A DNA stretch of 64,000 nt from Cytobacillus oceanisediminis 2691 (GCF_007678455.1 NZ_VEEP01000008.1:33843-97842); one strand, 5' to 3'. Shown: positions 18,478 through 33,597, counted from the stretch's first letter. Numbers and translations: made by a program. The notes: generated by a model not told the origin, from the sequence alone.

Positions 18478-19577
18478 TATCCGTCTACCTCCCCAAGAAC
18501 GATATCAACCGCTCCTAAAATTGCAATCAGATTTGAGATGCTTTCACCTTCGAGCAGTTTAGGGAGGATTTGCAGATTATAGAAACTAGGCCTTCTGAAC
18601 TTGAGGCGGTACGGCTCTTTTTTGCCATCGCTGGAAATATAGCAGCCAATTTCGCCCCGGGAGCCTTCGATCCGGACAAACGCTTCCCCTTTTGGAGCCT
18701 TGATGATCTTTGGAACCTTGGCCATGATTTCTCCCTCTTTCGGGAATTGCTGCACAGCCTGTTCAATGATTTTTAATGATTCTTCGATTTCGCCCATCCG
18801 TACATAATAGCGGGCCAGCGCATCGCCTTCGTCACGCGTGACAATATCGAAGTCGAAACGGTCATAGATTGAATACGGCTCATCCTTGCGCAAATCCCAC
18901 TTGACTCCGGTTGAACGCAGGTTCGGGCCGCTCAATGAATAATTGATGGCGTCTTCCTTTGTATATGTACCGATATTCTTCGTACGATTAAGGAAGATTT
19001 CATTCCCTGATACAAGCTGGTGATAGCCCTTCAGCTGTTCCCTCAGGTATGGCACGAATTCCGCTACCTTTTCAATCCATCCTTCCGGAGCATCCCATTT
19101 GACGCCGCCTACACGCATGTAGTTGAACGTCAGACGAGCACCAGACAGTTCATTCAGCAGATTCAGGATCATCTCCCTGTCTCGGAATGCGTAAAGCAGT
19201 GGGCTTGTCGCACCAAAGTCGAGGATGAATGTTCCCCACCACAGCAGGTGGCTGGCAACCCTGTTCAGCTCCATTGCAAGTACTCTTAAGTACTCGGCGC
19301 GTTCCGGAATTTGGACGCCCATCATCGTTTCCACAGCATGGACGATGACATAGTTATTCGTCATCGCTGACACATAGTCCATCCGGTCTGTGTAAGGAAT
19401 GATCTGGGTATATTGCAGATTTTCCGCTAACTTTTCAGTGCCGCGGTGCAAATAGCCGATGACCGGCTTCGCTTCTACAATGATTTCCCCGTCGATTTTG
19501 AGAACGAGGCGGAATACACCGTGTGTACTAGGGTGCTGCGGGCCCACGTTCAAGAGCATTTCTTCTGTGCGTATCAC
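18477..19577 (-). CDS. nuoD: NADH-quinone oxidoreductase subunit D (49-kDa)
   Basis: This is the peripheral-arm subunit lining the quinone site, related to the large subunit of NiFe hydrogenases. It is 366 residues. The quinone-site hairpin with HPSTHGVFR (residues 14-22) and the YLHRGTEK and NYSLSGPNLRSTGVKWDLR blocks are intact. It starts with GTG 19577 behind GGAGGTG, 4 nt after the nuoC stop. NuoD is separate from NuoC, unlike the fused enterobacterial NuoCD. Confidence 0.97.
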   Translation of the reverse strand: MIRTEEMLLNVGPQHPSTHGVFRLVLKIDGEIIVEAKPVIGYLHRGTEKLAENLQYTQIIPYTDRMDYVSAMTNNYVIVHAVETMMGVQIPERAEYLRVLAMELNRVASHLLWWGTFILDFGATSPLLYAFRDREMILNLLNELSGARLTFNYMRVGGVKWDAPEGWIEKVAEFVPYLREQLKGYHQLVSGNEIFLNRTKNIGTYTKEDAINYSLSGPNLRSTGVKWDLRKDEPYSIYDRFDFDIVTRDEGDALARYYVRMGEIEESLKIIEQAVQQFPKEGEIMAKVPKIIKAPKGEAFVRIEGSRGEIGCYISSDGKKEPYRLKFRRPSFYNLQILPKLLEGESISNLIAILGAVDIVLGEVDG

Positions 19578-19580
19578 GGG

Positions 19581-20978
19581 CTACACCTCCACATCATACG
19601 GTTCATAGTCTTTTCTTAATGGGTGGCCGACCCAGTCTTCACCAAGCATGATGCGATGGAGGTCAGGATGGCCTTCGAATTTGATGCCAAGAAGGTCGTA
19701 GGTTTCACACTCTGGCCAGTTCGCTCCTGCCCACAGGTTCGCCAATGACTCGATGGCCGGCTGGTCACGGTCAAGCTTAACTTTCAACGCTACTGACTGT
19801 CTGTTCTTGTATGAGTACAAGTGAACATACACTTCCATATGGGTCTGGAAATCCGTTCCGTGAAGCTCTGACAGATAATCGAATCCAAGCAGTTCATTGT
19901 ACTTCAGGAATTCAGCCAGGCGATAATAGGATTCTTTCTTTGCCACAAGCGTTGGGACATCCTTTGAAAGAGGGTTAATATAGGAATCTTCCAAAATGTC
20001 ATCGCCAAGATTGTCGGTGATTGCTTTTACATATTTATCAAGGTAAGGCTGGTTTGGAGATGGCTTCTTCTCTTCGACAGGCTCATCTGCTCCTGCTTTC
20101 GCGCCAGCTGCTGATTTAGCCTTCGCTGCTGCTGCGGCTTTTGCCTTGGCTGCGGCAATCGCTTTCGCTTTCTCGTCGTCCGCAGAGTCTCCGCCTGCTG
20201 CCGCTTTTGCTTTTGCTGCTGCGGCCGCCTTCGCTTTCGCTACAGCTGCGGCTTTCTTCTTCGCCAGATCATCGTCACCTGCTGAAGCGTCTTCTCCTCC
20301 AGCTGCCTCCTGTGCTTTCCTTTTTGCTGCCGCTGCTGCCTTTGCCTTCGCTACGGCTGCGGCTTTCTTTTTCGCAAGGTCATCGTCATCCGTTGAAGCG
20401 TCCGCTCCACCTTCTGCCTCGGCCTGCGCCTTCCTTTTCGCTGCCGCTGCTGCCTTGGCTTTCGCTACGGCTGCGGCTTTCTTTTTCGCCAAATCATCGT
20501 CGTCTCCGGCTGGAGCATCCGCTGCTGCTGGAGTTTCTGATGCTGCTGGAGCTTCGGCGTTTTCCTCTATCTGGCCAGTCGCTTTCATCTTTGCGAGAGC
20601 GGCTGCCTTTGCTTTTGCGGCTGCAGCTGCTTTTTTCTTGGCCAAATCAGCATCCTGTCCTTCGACCGGAGCCGAAACCTCTTCTTTTGCCTCTGGAGCT
20701 TCCCCAGACTGCTCGTTGGCTTTCATTTTTGCAAGTGCAGCTGCCTTTGCGTTCGCTGCGGCTGCAGCTTTCTTTTTCGCTAGCTCGGCATCGTCACCAG
20801 CAGGTGCTTCCGCTTTTGCTTCAGTTTGTTTTTCTTCAGGTTCTGCGACTTTGTCGGCAACCTCTTTCGGGTCATTTCCTTCCCCTGCTTGTTTGGCAGC
20901 CTGACGCTGCTTTGCAAGCTCCTTCGCCTTTTGGGCTGCTTCTCTTTTTATTTGCTCTAAATCCTTTTCCCCGCTCAT
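19581..20978 (-). CDS. nuoC: NADH-quinone oxidoreductase subunit C with long Ala/Lys-repeat N-terminal extension
   Basis: The conserved 30-kDa subunit domain fills only residues ~305-465, with the family block EGHPDLHRIMLGEDWVGHPL near the end. Residues 1-304 are a low-complexity region built from six imperfect repeats. Each repeat has a lysine/alanine helix-like part (LAKKKAAAVAKAKAAAAAK type) followed by an acidic Glu/Asp/Pro linker, giving alternating basic and acidic blocks. Such extensions occur in some Bacillaceae NuoC proteins, but this one is long; a bare domain is about 150-200 residues. ATG 20978 lies 3 nt after the nuoB stop. The repeat also creates long spurious frames on the other strand. 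The role of the extension is unknown. Confidence 0.93.
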   Translation of the reverse strand: MSGEKDLEQIKREAAQKAKELAKQRQAAKQAGEGNDPKEVADKVAEPEEKQTEAKAEAPAGDDAELAKKKAAAAANAKAAALAKMKANEQSGEAPEAKEEVSAPVEGQDADLAKKKAAAAAKAKAAALAKMKATGQIEENAEAPAASETPAAADAPAGDDDDLAKKKAAAVAKAKAAAAAKRKAQAEAEGGADASTDDDDLAKKKAAAVAKAKAAAAAKRKAQEAAGGEDASAGDDDLAKKKAAAVAKAKAAAAAKAKAAAGGDSADDEKAKAIAAAKAKAAAAAKAKSAAGAKAGADEPVEEKKPSPNQPYLDKYVKAITDNLGDDILEDSYINPLSKDVPTLVAKKESYYRLAEFLKYNELLGFDYLSELHGTDFQTHMEVYVHLYSYKNRQSVALKVKLDRDQPAIESLANLWAGANWPECETYDLLGIKFEGHPDLHRIMLGEDWVGHPLRKDYEPYDVEV

Positions 20979-20981
20979 CGG

Positions 20982-21494
20982 TTAGATCACCTTCTTCCCG
21001 GTTTTCGCCTCATAACGGATTTTCTCTTTCAATTTATTAATCCCGTAAATCAATGCTGCTGGGTTCGGCGGGCATCCCGGTATGTATACATCAACCGGTA
21101 CAATCTGGTCGACTCCCTTTACAACTGAGTATGATTTTACATATGGTCCACCTGCTGTCGCGCAAGAACCCATCGCGATTACCCACTTTGGTTCTGCCAG
21201 CTGGTCATACAGCCTGCGGACAGTCGGAGCCATTTTCTTCGTTACGGTACCTGAAACAATCATGACATCGGATTGACGAGGTGAGTTCCTGTAGAACGTC
21301 CCAAAACGGTCAAGGTCATAGTGAGCCGAACTGGACGCCATCATTTCAATCGCGCAGCACGCAAGACCAAAAGTCATTGGCCACATCGAGTTGCTTCTGG
21401 CCCAGCCTTTTACCTGTTCAAGAGTTGTCACGAATACATTCCTTTGGAGTTCTGCCGCTTCTGCTGGTGATAAATCATCCAATTTTAAATCCAT
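20982..21494 (-). CDS. nuoB: NADH-quinone oxidoreductase subunit B
   Basis: NuoB binds the terminal cluster N2 that reduces quinone. The ligands Cys46-Cys47 (GLACCAIEM), Cys111 (GSCATAGG) and Cys141 (PGCPPNP) are all present. ATG 21494 is chosen for its spacing to GAAGGTG; the longer frame adds seven residues. It overlaps the nuoA stop by 10 nt, suggesting coupled translation. It is 170 residues. Confidence 0.97.
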   Translation of the reverse strand: MDLKLDDLSPAEAAELQRNVFVTTLEQVKGWARSNSMWPMTFGLACCAIEMMASSSAHYDLDRFGTFYRNSPRQSDVMIVSGTVTKKMAPTVRRLYDQLAEPKWVIAMGSCATAGGPYVKSYSVVKGVDQIVPVDVYIPGCPPNPAALIYGINKLKEKIRYEAKTGKKVI

Positions 21495-21862
21495 TTTAGC
21501 ACCTTCTTTTTCCATGCGTAGATGAGTCCGATTAGAAGCATTACGACGAAAATCAGCATTTCAATCAATGCGAAGATCCCCAGCTTCTCGTAGGCGACAG
21601 CCCATGGATACAAAAACGCTGTTTCTACATCAAAAATAACGAACATAAGGGCAAACACATAATAACGGACATTAAACTGGACCCGTGCATCGCTGAACGG
21701 TTCCATCCCGCTCTCGTAGGTGGTATATTTCCGCTCGTCGTTCTTGTATTTCGGCCTCAGAAGCTTAGCCGCAAACAAGGCTACGATTGGAAGCAATACC
21801 CCGAGACATAGGAACACAAAGACTATCAAATAGTTATTTTGATATAGATTCAACTGTTCCAT
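21485..21862 (-). CDS. nuoA: NADH-quinone oxidoreductase subunit A
   Basis: This is the first gene of the complex I operon: 125 residues and three membrane helices. It has the conserved loop [20 protein letters not shown] and [12 protein letters not shown] (the Asp and Glu of ND3). ATG 21862 lies 6 nt after GGAGGG; an ATG at 21868 abuts that site and is unlikely. It follows a well-defined promoter 58 nt upstream. Confidence 0.97.
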   Translation of the reverse strand: MEQLNLYQNNYLIVFVFLCLGVLLPIVALFAAKLLRPKYKNDERKYTTYESGMEPFSDARVQFNVRYYVFALMFVIFDVETAFLYPWAVAYEKLGIFALIEMLIFVVMLLIGLIYAWKKKVLKWI

Positions 21863-21904
21863 GCCCATCCCTCCAATGTTGTAAAATTTTCATACTTTTT
21901 AAAC

Positions 21905-21948
21905 TTGTAACCGATAACAATTATACCATTGTTACAATAGTGTGTCGA
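21905..21948 (-). promoter_or_regulatory. nuo operon promoter with overlapping palindromes
   Basis: TCGACA (21948-21943), a 17-nt spacer and TATAAT (21925-21920) preceded by TGG make a strong extended-10 sigma-A promoter. The -10 lies in the middle of the palindrome AACAATGGTATAATTGTT (21933-21916). A wider pair TTGTAAC/GTTACAA (21905-21911, 21931-21937) encloses it. This is typical of an operator that blocks polymerase; the repressor is unknown. Confidence 0.75.
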
Positions 21949-22427
21949 CAAGGCTTTGAACAATCTGGCAACCTTCTTCCTTACACTTTTGGTAGAAAAA
22001 TAGTATCTTTCTTGACCTGTTCGGAAAGCTGGAAAGAGTCGTCCCTTTCCATACTTAGTTGTCCAGAAGGCAAATTATTCTCATTGTTTTTACGTGGCTG
22101 TCTGGTGTTAATGCCGGGCCGCGTTCTGAAGGGTGCATCCTCACAGACGCGCGTTAAAAACAAGACAATCGGTTACATTTTATATTTAAAACAATTCAGG
22201 CTTGATTGTCAGTGACGTTTGTCAACATTTATGAGTTCTGTTACAGCGTTGAGTTTATGGCGAAATTGTGGACTTTTCTCCTTGCGGGAGTTTTTGAGGA
22301 TCTTTATTGGGGAATTGAGTGAGGAATTGATTTCTAAACGAGAATTTAACGAAGATCGAGTGTATTTTGATCTCTATCATGATTTCTTAGGATAATTTAT
22401 CGGATAAACTCTGATTTATTTTTGAGT
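21949..22427. other. Non-coding gap between the atp and nuo operons
   Basis: About 480 bp with no convincing open frame. The short frames at 21981-22163 and 21787-22215 lack ribosome-binding sites and family resemblance. No hairpin or promoter was recognised apart from the nuo promoter at its left edge. Confidence 0.5.
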
Positions 22428-22560
22428 TTTATAGCCGGAATTTTATTTATATAGCGACTGTTTTATTTATATAGCGAGTTTATCGGTTATATAGCGACTT
22501 TTTCTTTTTTATAGCGACTTTCCCGATTTTTTAGCGAGTTTTTAGTTTTTATAGCGAAAC
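22428..22560. repeat. Intergenic array B: seven units, exact 20-bp period, word ATAGCGACTTTT
   Basis: TAGC begins at 22432, 22452, 22472, 22492, 22512, 22532 and 22552, exactly 20 bp apart. Each is followed by GA[C/G]T (TAGCCGGA in the first, GAAAC in the last) and preceded by an AT-rich TTTTAT tract. It lies between the atp terminator and the nuo promoter. The word is shared with array C. Confidence 0.9.
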
Positions 22561-22692
22561 GGAATCCGCTCCCAGATTTGCTAATCAATTGGATAGCTCC
22601 GCCGAAGTTCACGGCATTCAATCAATGCCAAAAAGAAGATTCTTTCACAGCACAACAGAAAGGGAACATTGTTGTCAACAAACACACCTCCA

Positions 22693-22728
22693 TAAAAAAA
22701 CACCCCCCAGCATCACCGGAGGGTGTTC
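22693..22728 (-). terminator. Terminator of the atp operon
   Basis: Stem AACACCCTCC/GGGGGGTGTT followed by a run of seven T on the minus strand, after atpC. Confidence 0.9.
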
Positions 22729-22737
22729 ATCCAAAAA

Positions 22738-23148
<411 letters not shown>

Positions 23149-23167
23149 TTACCCTCCTGGTCCGTTA

Positions 23168-24655
<1,488 letters not shown>

Positions 24656-24667
24656 TCATTGGAAAAT

Positions 24668-25570
<903 letters not shown>

Positions 25571-25610
25571 TCAGGCAGGACCAGCATGGAAGCTGGCGCT
25601 GCTTAACTAC

Positions 25611-27134
<1,524 letters not shown>

Positions 27135-27143
27135 CTACGAATC

Positions 27144-28665
<1,522 letters not shown>

Positions 28666-28722
28666 TTAATGTATGAAAAAATAGTTTTATAAGTTTTGTT
28701 CATTAAATGAACAGGGTATATA

Positions 28723-29436
<714 letters not shown>

Positions 29437-29456
29437 TTATTCACCTCTCTTCCCCG

Positions 29457-29828
29457 CTATTTACGTGATTGAAAAGTCTGGACAAAAAAATCTATCATAA
29501 TGACAATATAAGCTGTCATTAATCCCAAAACCGTAAATACAAGGTTTATGCGATCCGGATATTCCATCGCAATGATTACGGCAAGCGCACCGGTCGCAAG
29601 TCTCGACATCGAGCCAAGTGAGCGAACCTTCTTCCCCTGTACCACCGAATCCCCGAAGGTGTTCATTTTCCTCGCAAGCAGCCATAAATTAAAAAGGCTC
29701 AGGCTTGTACCAAAAATCAATCCGGCAAAAACAGATTGATAGGTTGTAAACCCATATCCAAGTACATATAAGGACAATAATGTAAATATGTATTTTCGCT
29801 GGCGAGTAAACATATCCTTAATTTCCAT
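29457..29828 (-). CDS. atpI: ATP synthase subunit I
   Basis: This 123-residue membrane protein has four hydrophobic segments. It fits the ATP synthase I family by pattern and by its place before atpB. AtpI is proposed to assist c-ring assembly or magnesium supply and is usually not essential. Confidence 0.88.
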   Translation of the reverse strand: MEIKDMFTRQRKYIFTLLSLYVLGYGFTTYQSVFAGLIFGTSLSLFNLWLLARKMNTFGDSVVQGKKVRSLGSMSRLATGALAVIIAMEYPDRINLVFTVLGLMTAYIVIMIDFFVQTFQSRK

Positions 29829-29834
29829 TGGTGG

Positions 29835-30056
29835 CTAGTCTCCTGAAAAGAAGTGTTGGATGAGGCGAAGCATGGCATACACACCTGCCGCCAGTCCGAT
29901 CAGCAATCCGAATATTAAGAAAAGCGGCTCTGTACCAAGGGTACGGTCAAGCCATCTTCCGGAAAAAATGCCAATTAAAATGGAGCCTACCAATTGAGAT
30001 AGTATAGCGGACATGAGTGCCATCGCTTGTAAAGGGTGGCGGTTGTTTCGGCGCAT
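29835..30056 (-). CDS. atpZ: AtpZ/AtpI-family small membrane protein
   Basis: This 73-residue two-helix hairpin (about residues 12-34 and 43-66) contains the family pattern QLVGSILIGIFSGRWLD and FLIFGLLIGLAAGVY. It is the first gene of the atp operon, 6 nt before atpI. AtpZ in alkaliphilic Bacillus is linked to c-ring assembly and cation transport with AtpI. Confidence 0.85.
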   Translation of the reverse strand: MRRNNRHPLQAMALMSAILSQLVGSILIGIFSGRWLDRTLGTEPLFLIFGLLIGLAAGVYAMLRLIQHFFSGD

Positions 30057-30180
30057 AAAAACGCATCCTCACTATAGAGAATGGACATTCAGGGGAGTGA
30101 GAAATATTTTTGCAAAAACAATATTTTCACATAAAAAAAAGCTTGCATATCAACATTGAAAACCTTATCATTTTATGCCC

Positions 30181-30215
30181 TTTGTAAGCATACAATAGGC
30201 AAATGTCAATGTCAA
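30181..30215 (-). promoter_or_regulatory. Two overlapping sigma-A promoters of the atp operon
   Basis: TTGACA occurs twice, 6 bp apart (30215-30210 and 30209-30204). Each is exactly 17 bp from a -10-like hexamer: TATGCT (30192-30187) and TACAAA (30186-30181). The first atp gene starts 125 bp downstream. A wide inverted repeat TTCACA/TGTGAA (30234-30255) lies just upstream. Confidence 0.65.
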
Positions 30216-30298
30216 TCAATTGGGGTGAAAAAATTCACAAAGTTTTCACTGTGAATATATACCATCAACCCTATATCAGTATTATATTATTATAACAG

Positions 30299-30347
30299 AA
30301 AAAAACAGGACCGGAGTAAAGTTTCACCTTTTTCCGGTCCTGTTTTC
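30299..30347. terminator. Bidirectional terminator overlapping the subtilase stop codon
   Basis: A 13-bp perfect stem AAACAGGACCGGA/TCCGGTCCTGTTT is followed by T runs on both strands. The 5' arm encodes the final residues of the protease, and the stop lies in the loop. Confidence 0.88.
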
Positions 30348-32612
30348 AATAGAAGTTTTATCGATATAAATCATCGTTTCGATCATGCTCTCGCGCCCAG
30401 CTTTCTTCGCGAATACCTTTGCCAGATACACTCCGTCCTCCGGCAATTTTTCAAGCGGTATCTCTTTGCCGGCCATCCCTTTTTTCAGCTTTCTTCCCCA
30501 ATCGAGAAAACCAACGAACCGAAACTGATCAGGATCGAAGAGGGCGATACCAAACTCGTCGGCTCCCCCGGGGAGATAAACTTCATATCGATAGGCTGTC
30601 CCAGAGTCGGCTGGAGCGAAACCGAAGCCCATTACCCGCGGATAATCCGGCTCTTCGAGGACATACAGATAGGGTATGCGGATCTTATTTTTTCCGTCAT
30701 CCATCACAAGGCTGCCGTCATTGATTTTGTCATCGAGCATCTCCGGGGTAACCTTCATCGCCACTGCGACATCTTTACTTTCACCTGGTTTGAGTGTAAA
30801 ACTCAGCGGCAGCTCCCATGCAATCCCTTTTTGTTTTTTCGGTATCGAGAAGGAGTAGGACTTTGTGGCGGAGCCCGTATTTTTCACTTTCAGTCGAGCG
30901 CTATGCCGATGCATGTTATCTGCAAGCTGGAATTTCCCAAATTGCAACGATCCTGGAATCACGAGGCTCTCTGTTTCAATTGCAGCTTCTGTCTGGATCC
31001 GGCCAGCTCCCTGCTCGAATGTCCGATATGTTTTTCCGGACTGATCCTGGATTTCCTTGGCAGTGTTCATGATCGCCGCCTTGATTTCAGCAGGAGTCCA
31101 ATCTGGATGCGCCTGCTTGATGAGCGCTGCTGCACCGGCGATATGGGGCGCAGCCATGCTCGTTCCCTGGAGCGGCAGATAGCCTCCGGGAATCGTACTG
31201 TTGATCGCAACTCCAGGCGCTACGATATCCGGCTTGATTTCCCAGGTAATCGTTACAGGTCCGCGCGAACTGAAGTCTGCAAGGATATCTTTTTCTTCTA
31301 TTAAATGGATACGAATCAGCATGGAGTTATTTTTTAGTTGCTTTTTCAATGCCAGGCCCGCTTTTTTGCTGATTGCAGCTACAGGGATCGGCAGGGTCTC
31401 TTCGAGGTTGCCAAAGAATGTACCATCCGTATTGTTGTAGATGATGACACCAATCGCGCCTGCTTCGAAGGCATTCTTTGCTTTTTCGGTAAAAGTAAGC
31501 TTGCCCCGCTCGACGAGGACTAGCTTATCACTAACGTCTTTCATCTCTTCTTTGGTTCCCAGTCCTGCAAACACCAGGTTCTCACTCTGGGTAATCTTCC
31601 AATTGTCCGAACCCTGTAAAAGCTCGAGCCTGATTTCTTCCGTGTTGCCTGTAGCGGTGATATACGGTATCTGCATCGGTGGGGTGGAAGCGCCCACCGA
31701 TATCGCTTTTGAAGCGGTCCCTGGCGATCCGACCGTCCAGCGGTTCGGACCTGAATTCCCCGAAGACGTAACCGCGACGATTCCTGCATCAACCGTTTTG
31801 TTAAGCGCGAGGCTAATTGGCAGATCAGGACCATTTACATCATTTCCAAGTGATAGGTTCAGGATGTCCACCTTATCCTTGATCGCTTCATCTATCGCCG
31901 CAATCACCTGCTCGGTCGTTCCGCTTCCGCCCGGACCAAGCGCCCTGTAGGCAACAATTTTCGCTTCAGGTGCCATGCCTCTCATTCTCCCGTTTGCTGC
32001 GATGACACCGGCCACATGCGTGCCATGAAGCGTGCTTTTGAATCCCATACCCTTCGTTTCCATCGGATCATCATCGCCATCAACGAGGTCATGGCCACCG
32101 GCAAAACTTCTTCTTAAGTCAGGATGCTCGTAATCGATTCCCGTATCGATCACCCCGATGGTAATCCCCTTCCCCGTCAAATGGTTTCCTTTTTCATCAA
32201 GCAGCCCATGGACCGCTTCCGTTCCTATCAATTCAAAGTTATCAATGAAACTGGAGCTGGATTGATAGTGCTTAGGCTGGTGAAGTGATGAATTCTCCAC
32301 TTTGTATGTGCTTACTTCAGAAACAAGTTTTACGTTTTCTATCCCTTCCAGCTGTTTCAGTTCAGAAGCTGGCCCCTGTACAGAATATCCATTTATCGCA
32401 TGTGTGAACACACGTCGAAGCTTCGTATTTTTAAGGTTTTTCAGCGTATTTTTGATTTGCTTTTCTTCCACCGGCTGCTCCGTCAGTACGATGGCAATTT
32501 TTTCAGCCTGGGGATCTTCACGCGGAATCGGCGGATGCTGCAATTTTTGTGGCTGGAAGGCGGTGAGGATGACTAATGAAAGGAAAAAGAAGAAAATATT
32601 ACGGATTTTCAT
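30324..32612 (-). CDS. Secreted S8 subtilisin-like serine protease with PA domain (Vpr-like)
   Basis: This 762-residue extracellular protease has a signal peptide at residues 1-~25. An inhibitor I9 propeptide follows at ~35-110, then the subtilase catalytic domain with Asp156 (GVIDTGID), His196 (HGTHVAG) and Ser485 (GTSMAAPH). A protease-associated (PA) domain is inserted at ~330-430. A C-terminal Fn3-like region covers ~570-660, followed by an unassigned ~100 residues. The order matches the minor extracellular protease Vpr of B. subtilis, which is about 800 residues. All catalytic residues are intact. It sits alone between upp and atpZ, where B. subtilis has no protease, so it is an accessory insertion into a conserved block. 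Confidence 0.93.
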   Translation of the reverse strand: MKIRNIFFFFLSLVILTAFQPQKLQHPPIPREDPQAEKIAIVLTEQPVEEKQIKNTLKNLKNTKLRRVFTHAINGYSVQGPASELKQLEGIENVKLVSEVSTYKVENSSLHQPKHYQSSSSFIDNFELIGTEAVHGLLDEKGNHLTGKGITIGVIDTGIDYEHPDLRRSFAGGHDLVDGDDDPMETKGMGFKSTLHGTHVAGVIAANGRMRGMAPEAKIVAYRALGPGGSGTTEQVIAAIDEAIKDKVDILNLSLGNDVNGPDLPISLALNKTVDAGIVAVTSSGNSGPNRWTVGSPGTASKAISVGASTPPMQIPYITATGNTEEIRLELLQGSDNWKITQSENLVFAGLGTKEEMKDVSDKLVLVERGKLTFTEKAKNAFEAGAIGVIIYNNTDGTFFGNLEETLPIPVAAISKKAGLALKKQLKNNSMLIRIHLIEEKDILADFSSRGPVTITWEIKPDIVAPGVAINSTIPGGYLPLQGTSMAAPHIAGAAALIKQAHPDWTPAEIKAAIMNTAKEIQDQSGKTYRTFEQGAGRIQTEAAIETESLVIPGSLQFGKFQLADNMHRHSARLKVKNTGSATKSYSFSIPKKQKGIAWELPLSFTLKPGESKDVAVAMKVTPEMLDDKINDGSLVMDDGKNKIRIPYLYVLEEPDYPRVMGFGFAPADSGTAYRYEVYLPGGADEFGIALFDPDQFRFVGFLDWGRKLKKGMAGKEIPLEKLPEDGVYLAKVFAKKAGRESMIETMIYIDKTSIENRTGKR

Positions 32613-32679
32613 GAAATACAGCCCTCCCTTTTTAGCTTAGCCTGTCATTTAAGGGAGAATAGTATTCAGATTACATTTT

Positions 32680-32784
32680 TTCCGCGAAAACTGCGGGGAA
32701 TTCCGCGAAAGCGATGTTGTTTCCCGCGAAAAATTCGATAATTCCGCGAAATCTTGATGGAATTCCGCGAACTAGAATTATTCT
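32680..32784. repeat. Intergenic array D: five units, 20-21-bp period, word TTCCGCGAAA
   Basis: CCGCGAA begins at 32682, 32703, 32724, 32744 and 32765 (spacings 21, 21, 20, 21), usually inside AATTCCGCGAAA. It lies between the upp terminator and the subtilase start. Confidence 0.85.
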
Positions 32785-32817
32785 AAATCTACAAACACAA
32801 GATTTTCAAAGAAAAGA

Positions 32818-32846
32818 AAAACACCCCTTTTCCAGAAAAGAGGTGT
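32818..32846 (-). terminator. Terminator after upp
   Basis: Stem ACACCTCTTTTC/GAAAAGGGGTGT (one G-U pair, tiny loop) followed by TTTTTC on the minus strand. Confidence 0.82.
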
Positions 32847-32858
32847 CTTAATTATTAC

Positions 32859-33488
32859 TTACTTCGTCCCAAATAAACGATCTCCTGCATCTCCAAGACC
32901 AGGTACGATGTATCCGTGGTCGTTCAGCTTTTCATCGAGCGCGGCGATATAGATATCGACGTCAGGATGGGCTTCTTTTACCGCTTCTACGCCTTCTGGG
33001 GCTGCAATCAAACACATGAATTTGATGTGCTTGGCGCCGCGATTTTTAAGAGAGTTGATCGCTTCAACAGCAGATCCTCCTGTCGCAAGCATTGGGTCAA
33101 CGACGATGAAGTCGCGCTCTTCGACGTCGCTTGGAAGCTTCACATAATATTCAACCGGCTTCAATGTTTGCGGATCACGGTATAGACCGATATGTCCTAC
33201 CTTCGCTGCCGGGATTAACTTCAGGATGCCGTCAACCATTCCAATACCTGCACGCAGAATCGGGATGATGCCGAGCTTCTTGCCTGAAAGTACTTTCGAT
33301 TTTGTCTTTTCGACTGGTGTTTCAATTTCAATTTCCTCAAGCGGCATGTCACGCGTGATTTCGAACGCCATCAGCGTTGCGACTTCGTCTACAAGCTCGC
33401 GGAATTCCTTTGTGCCTGTGCTTTTTTCGCGGATATAAGTAAGTTTATGCTGGATCAATGGATGGTCAAATACGTATACTTTTGCCAT
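32859..33488 (-). CDS. upp: Uracil phosphoribosyltransferase
   Basis: Upp salvages uracil to UMP using PRPP. It is 209 residues from ATG 33488 ([16 protein letters not shown]). The PRPP loop reads [12 protein letters not shown] (about 128-139), and the C-terminal uracil-binding [12 protein letters not shown] is intact. The longer frame to 33527 adds unrelated residues. It lies between glyA and the protease, with its own promoter and terminator. Confidence 0.98.
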   Translation of the reverse strand: MAKVYVFDHPLIQHKLTYIREKSTGTKEFRELVDEVATLMAFEITRDMPLEEIEIETPVEKTKSKVLSGKKLGIIPILRAGIGMVDGILKLIPAAKVGHIGLYRDPQTLKPVEYYVKLPSDVEERDFIVVDPMLATGGSAVEAINSLKNRGAKHIKFMCLIAAPEGVEAVKEAHPDVDIYIAALDEKLNDHGYIVPGLGDAGDRLFGTK

Positions 33489-33568
33489 GATTATCGCTCC
33501 TTTTAAAGGTAAATGAGTTGTGAACACCGTCTGTTATATGTAAGATCTGCTGAATCACACTTCGTTTA

Positions 33569-33597
33569 ATTTTACAGAAAAACCTCTTTACAAGCAA
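33569..33597 (-). promoter_or_regulatory. Candidate sigma-A promoter of upp
   Basis: TTGCTT (33597-33592), a 17-nt spacer and TAAAAT (33574-33569), about 80 nt before the upp start and downstream of the glyA terminator. Confidence 0.5.

Noticed and set aside
20141..21040. Long plus-strand open frames (also 20146-20904) rich in Leu, Ser or Ala
   Set aside because: They are the reverse of the Ala/Lys repeat in nuoC; low-complexity composition keeps stops away.
21981..22163. Small minus-strand frame in the atp-nuo gap
   Set aside because: No ribosome-binding site, no recognisable domain, and composition typical of a random frame.
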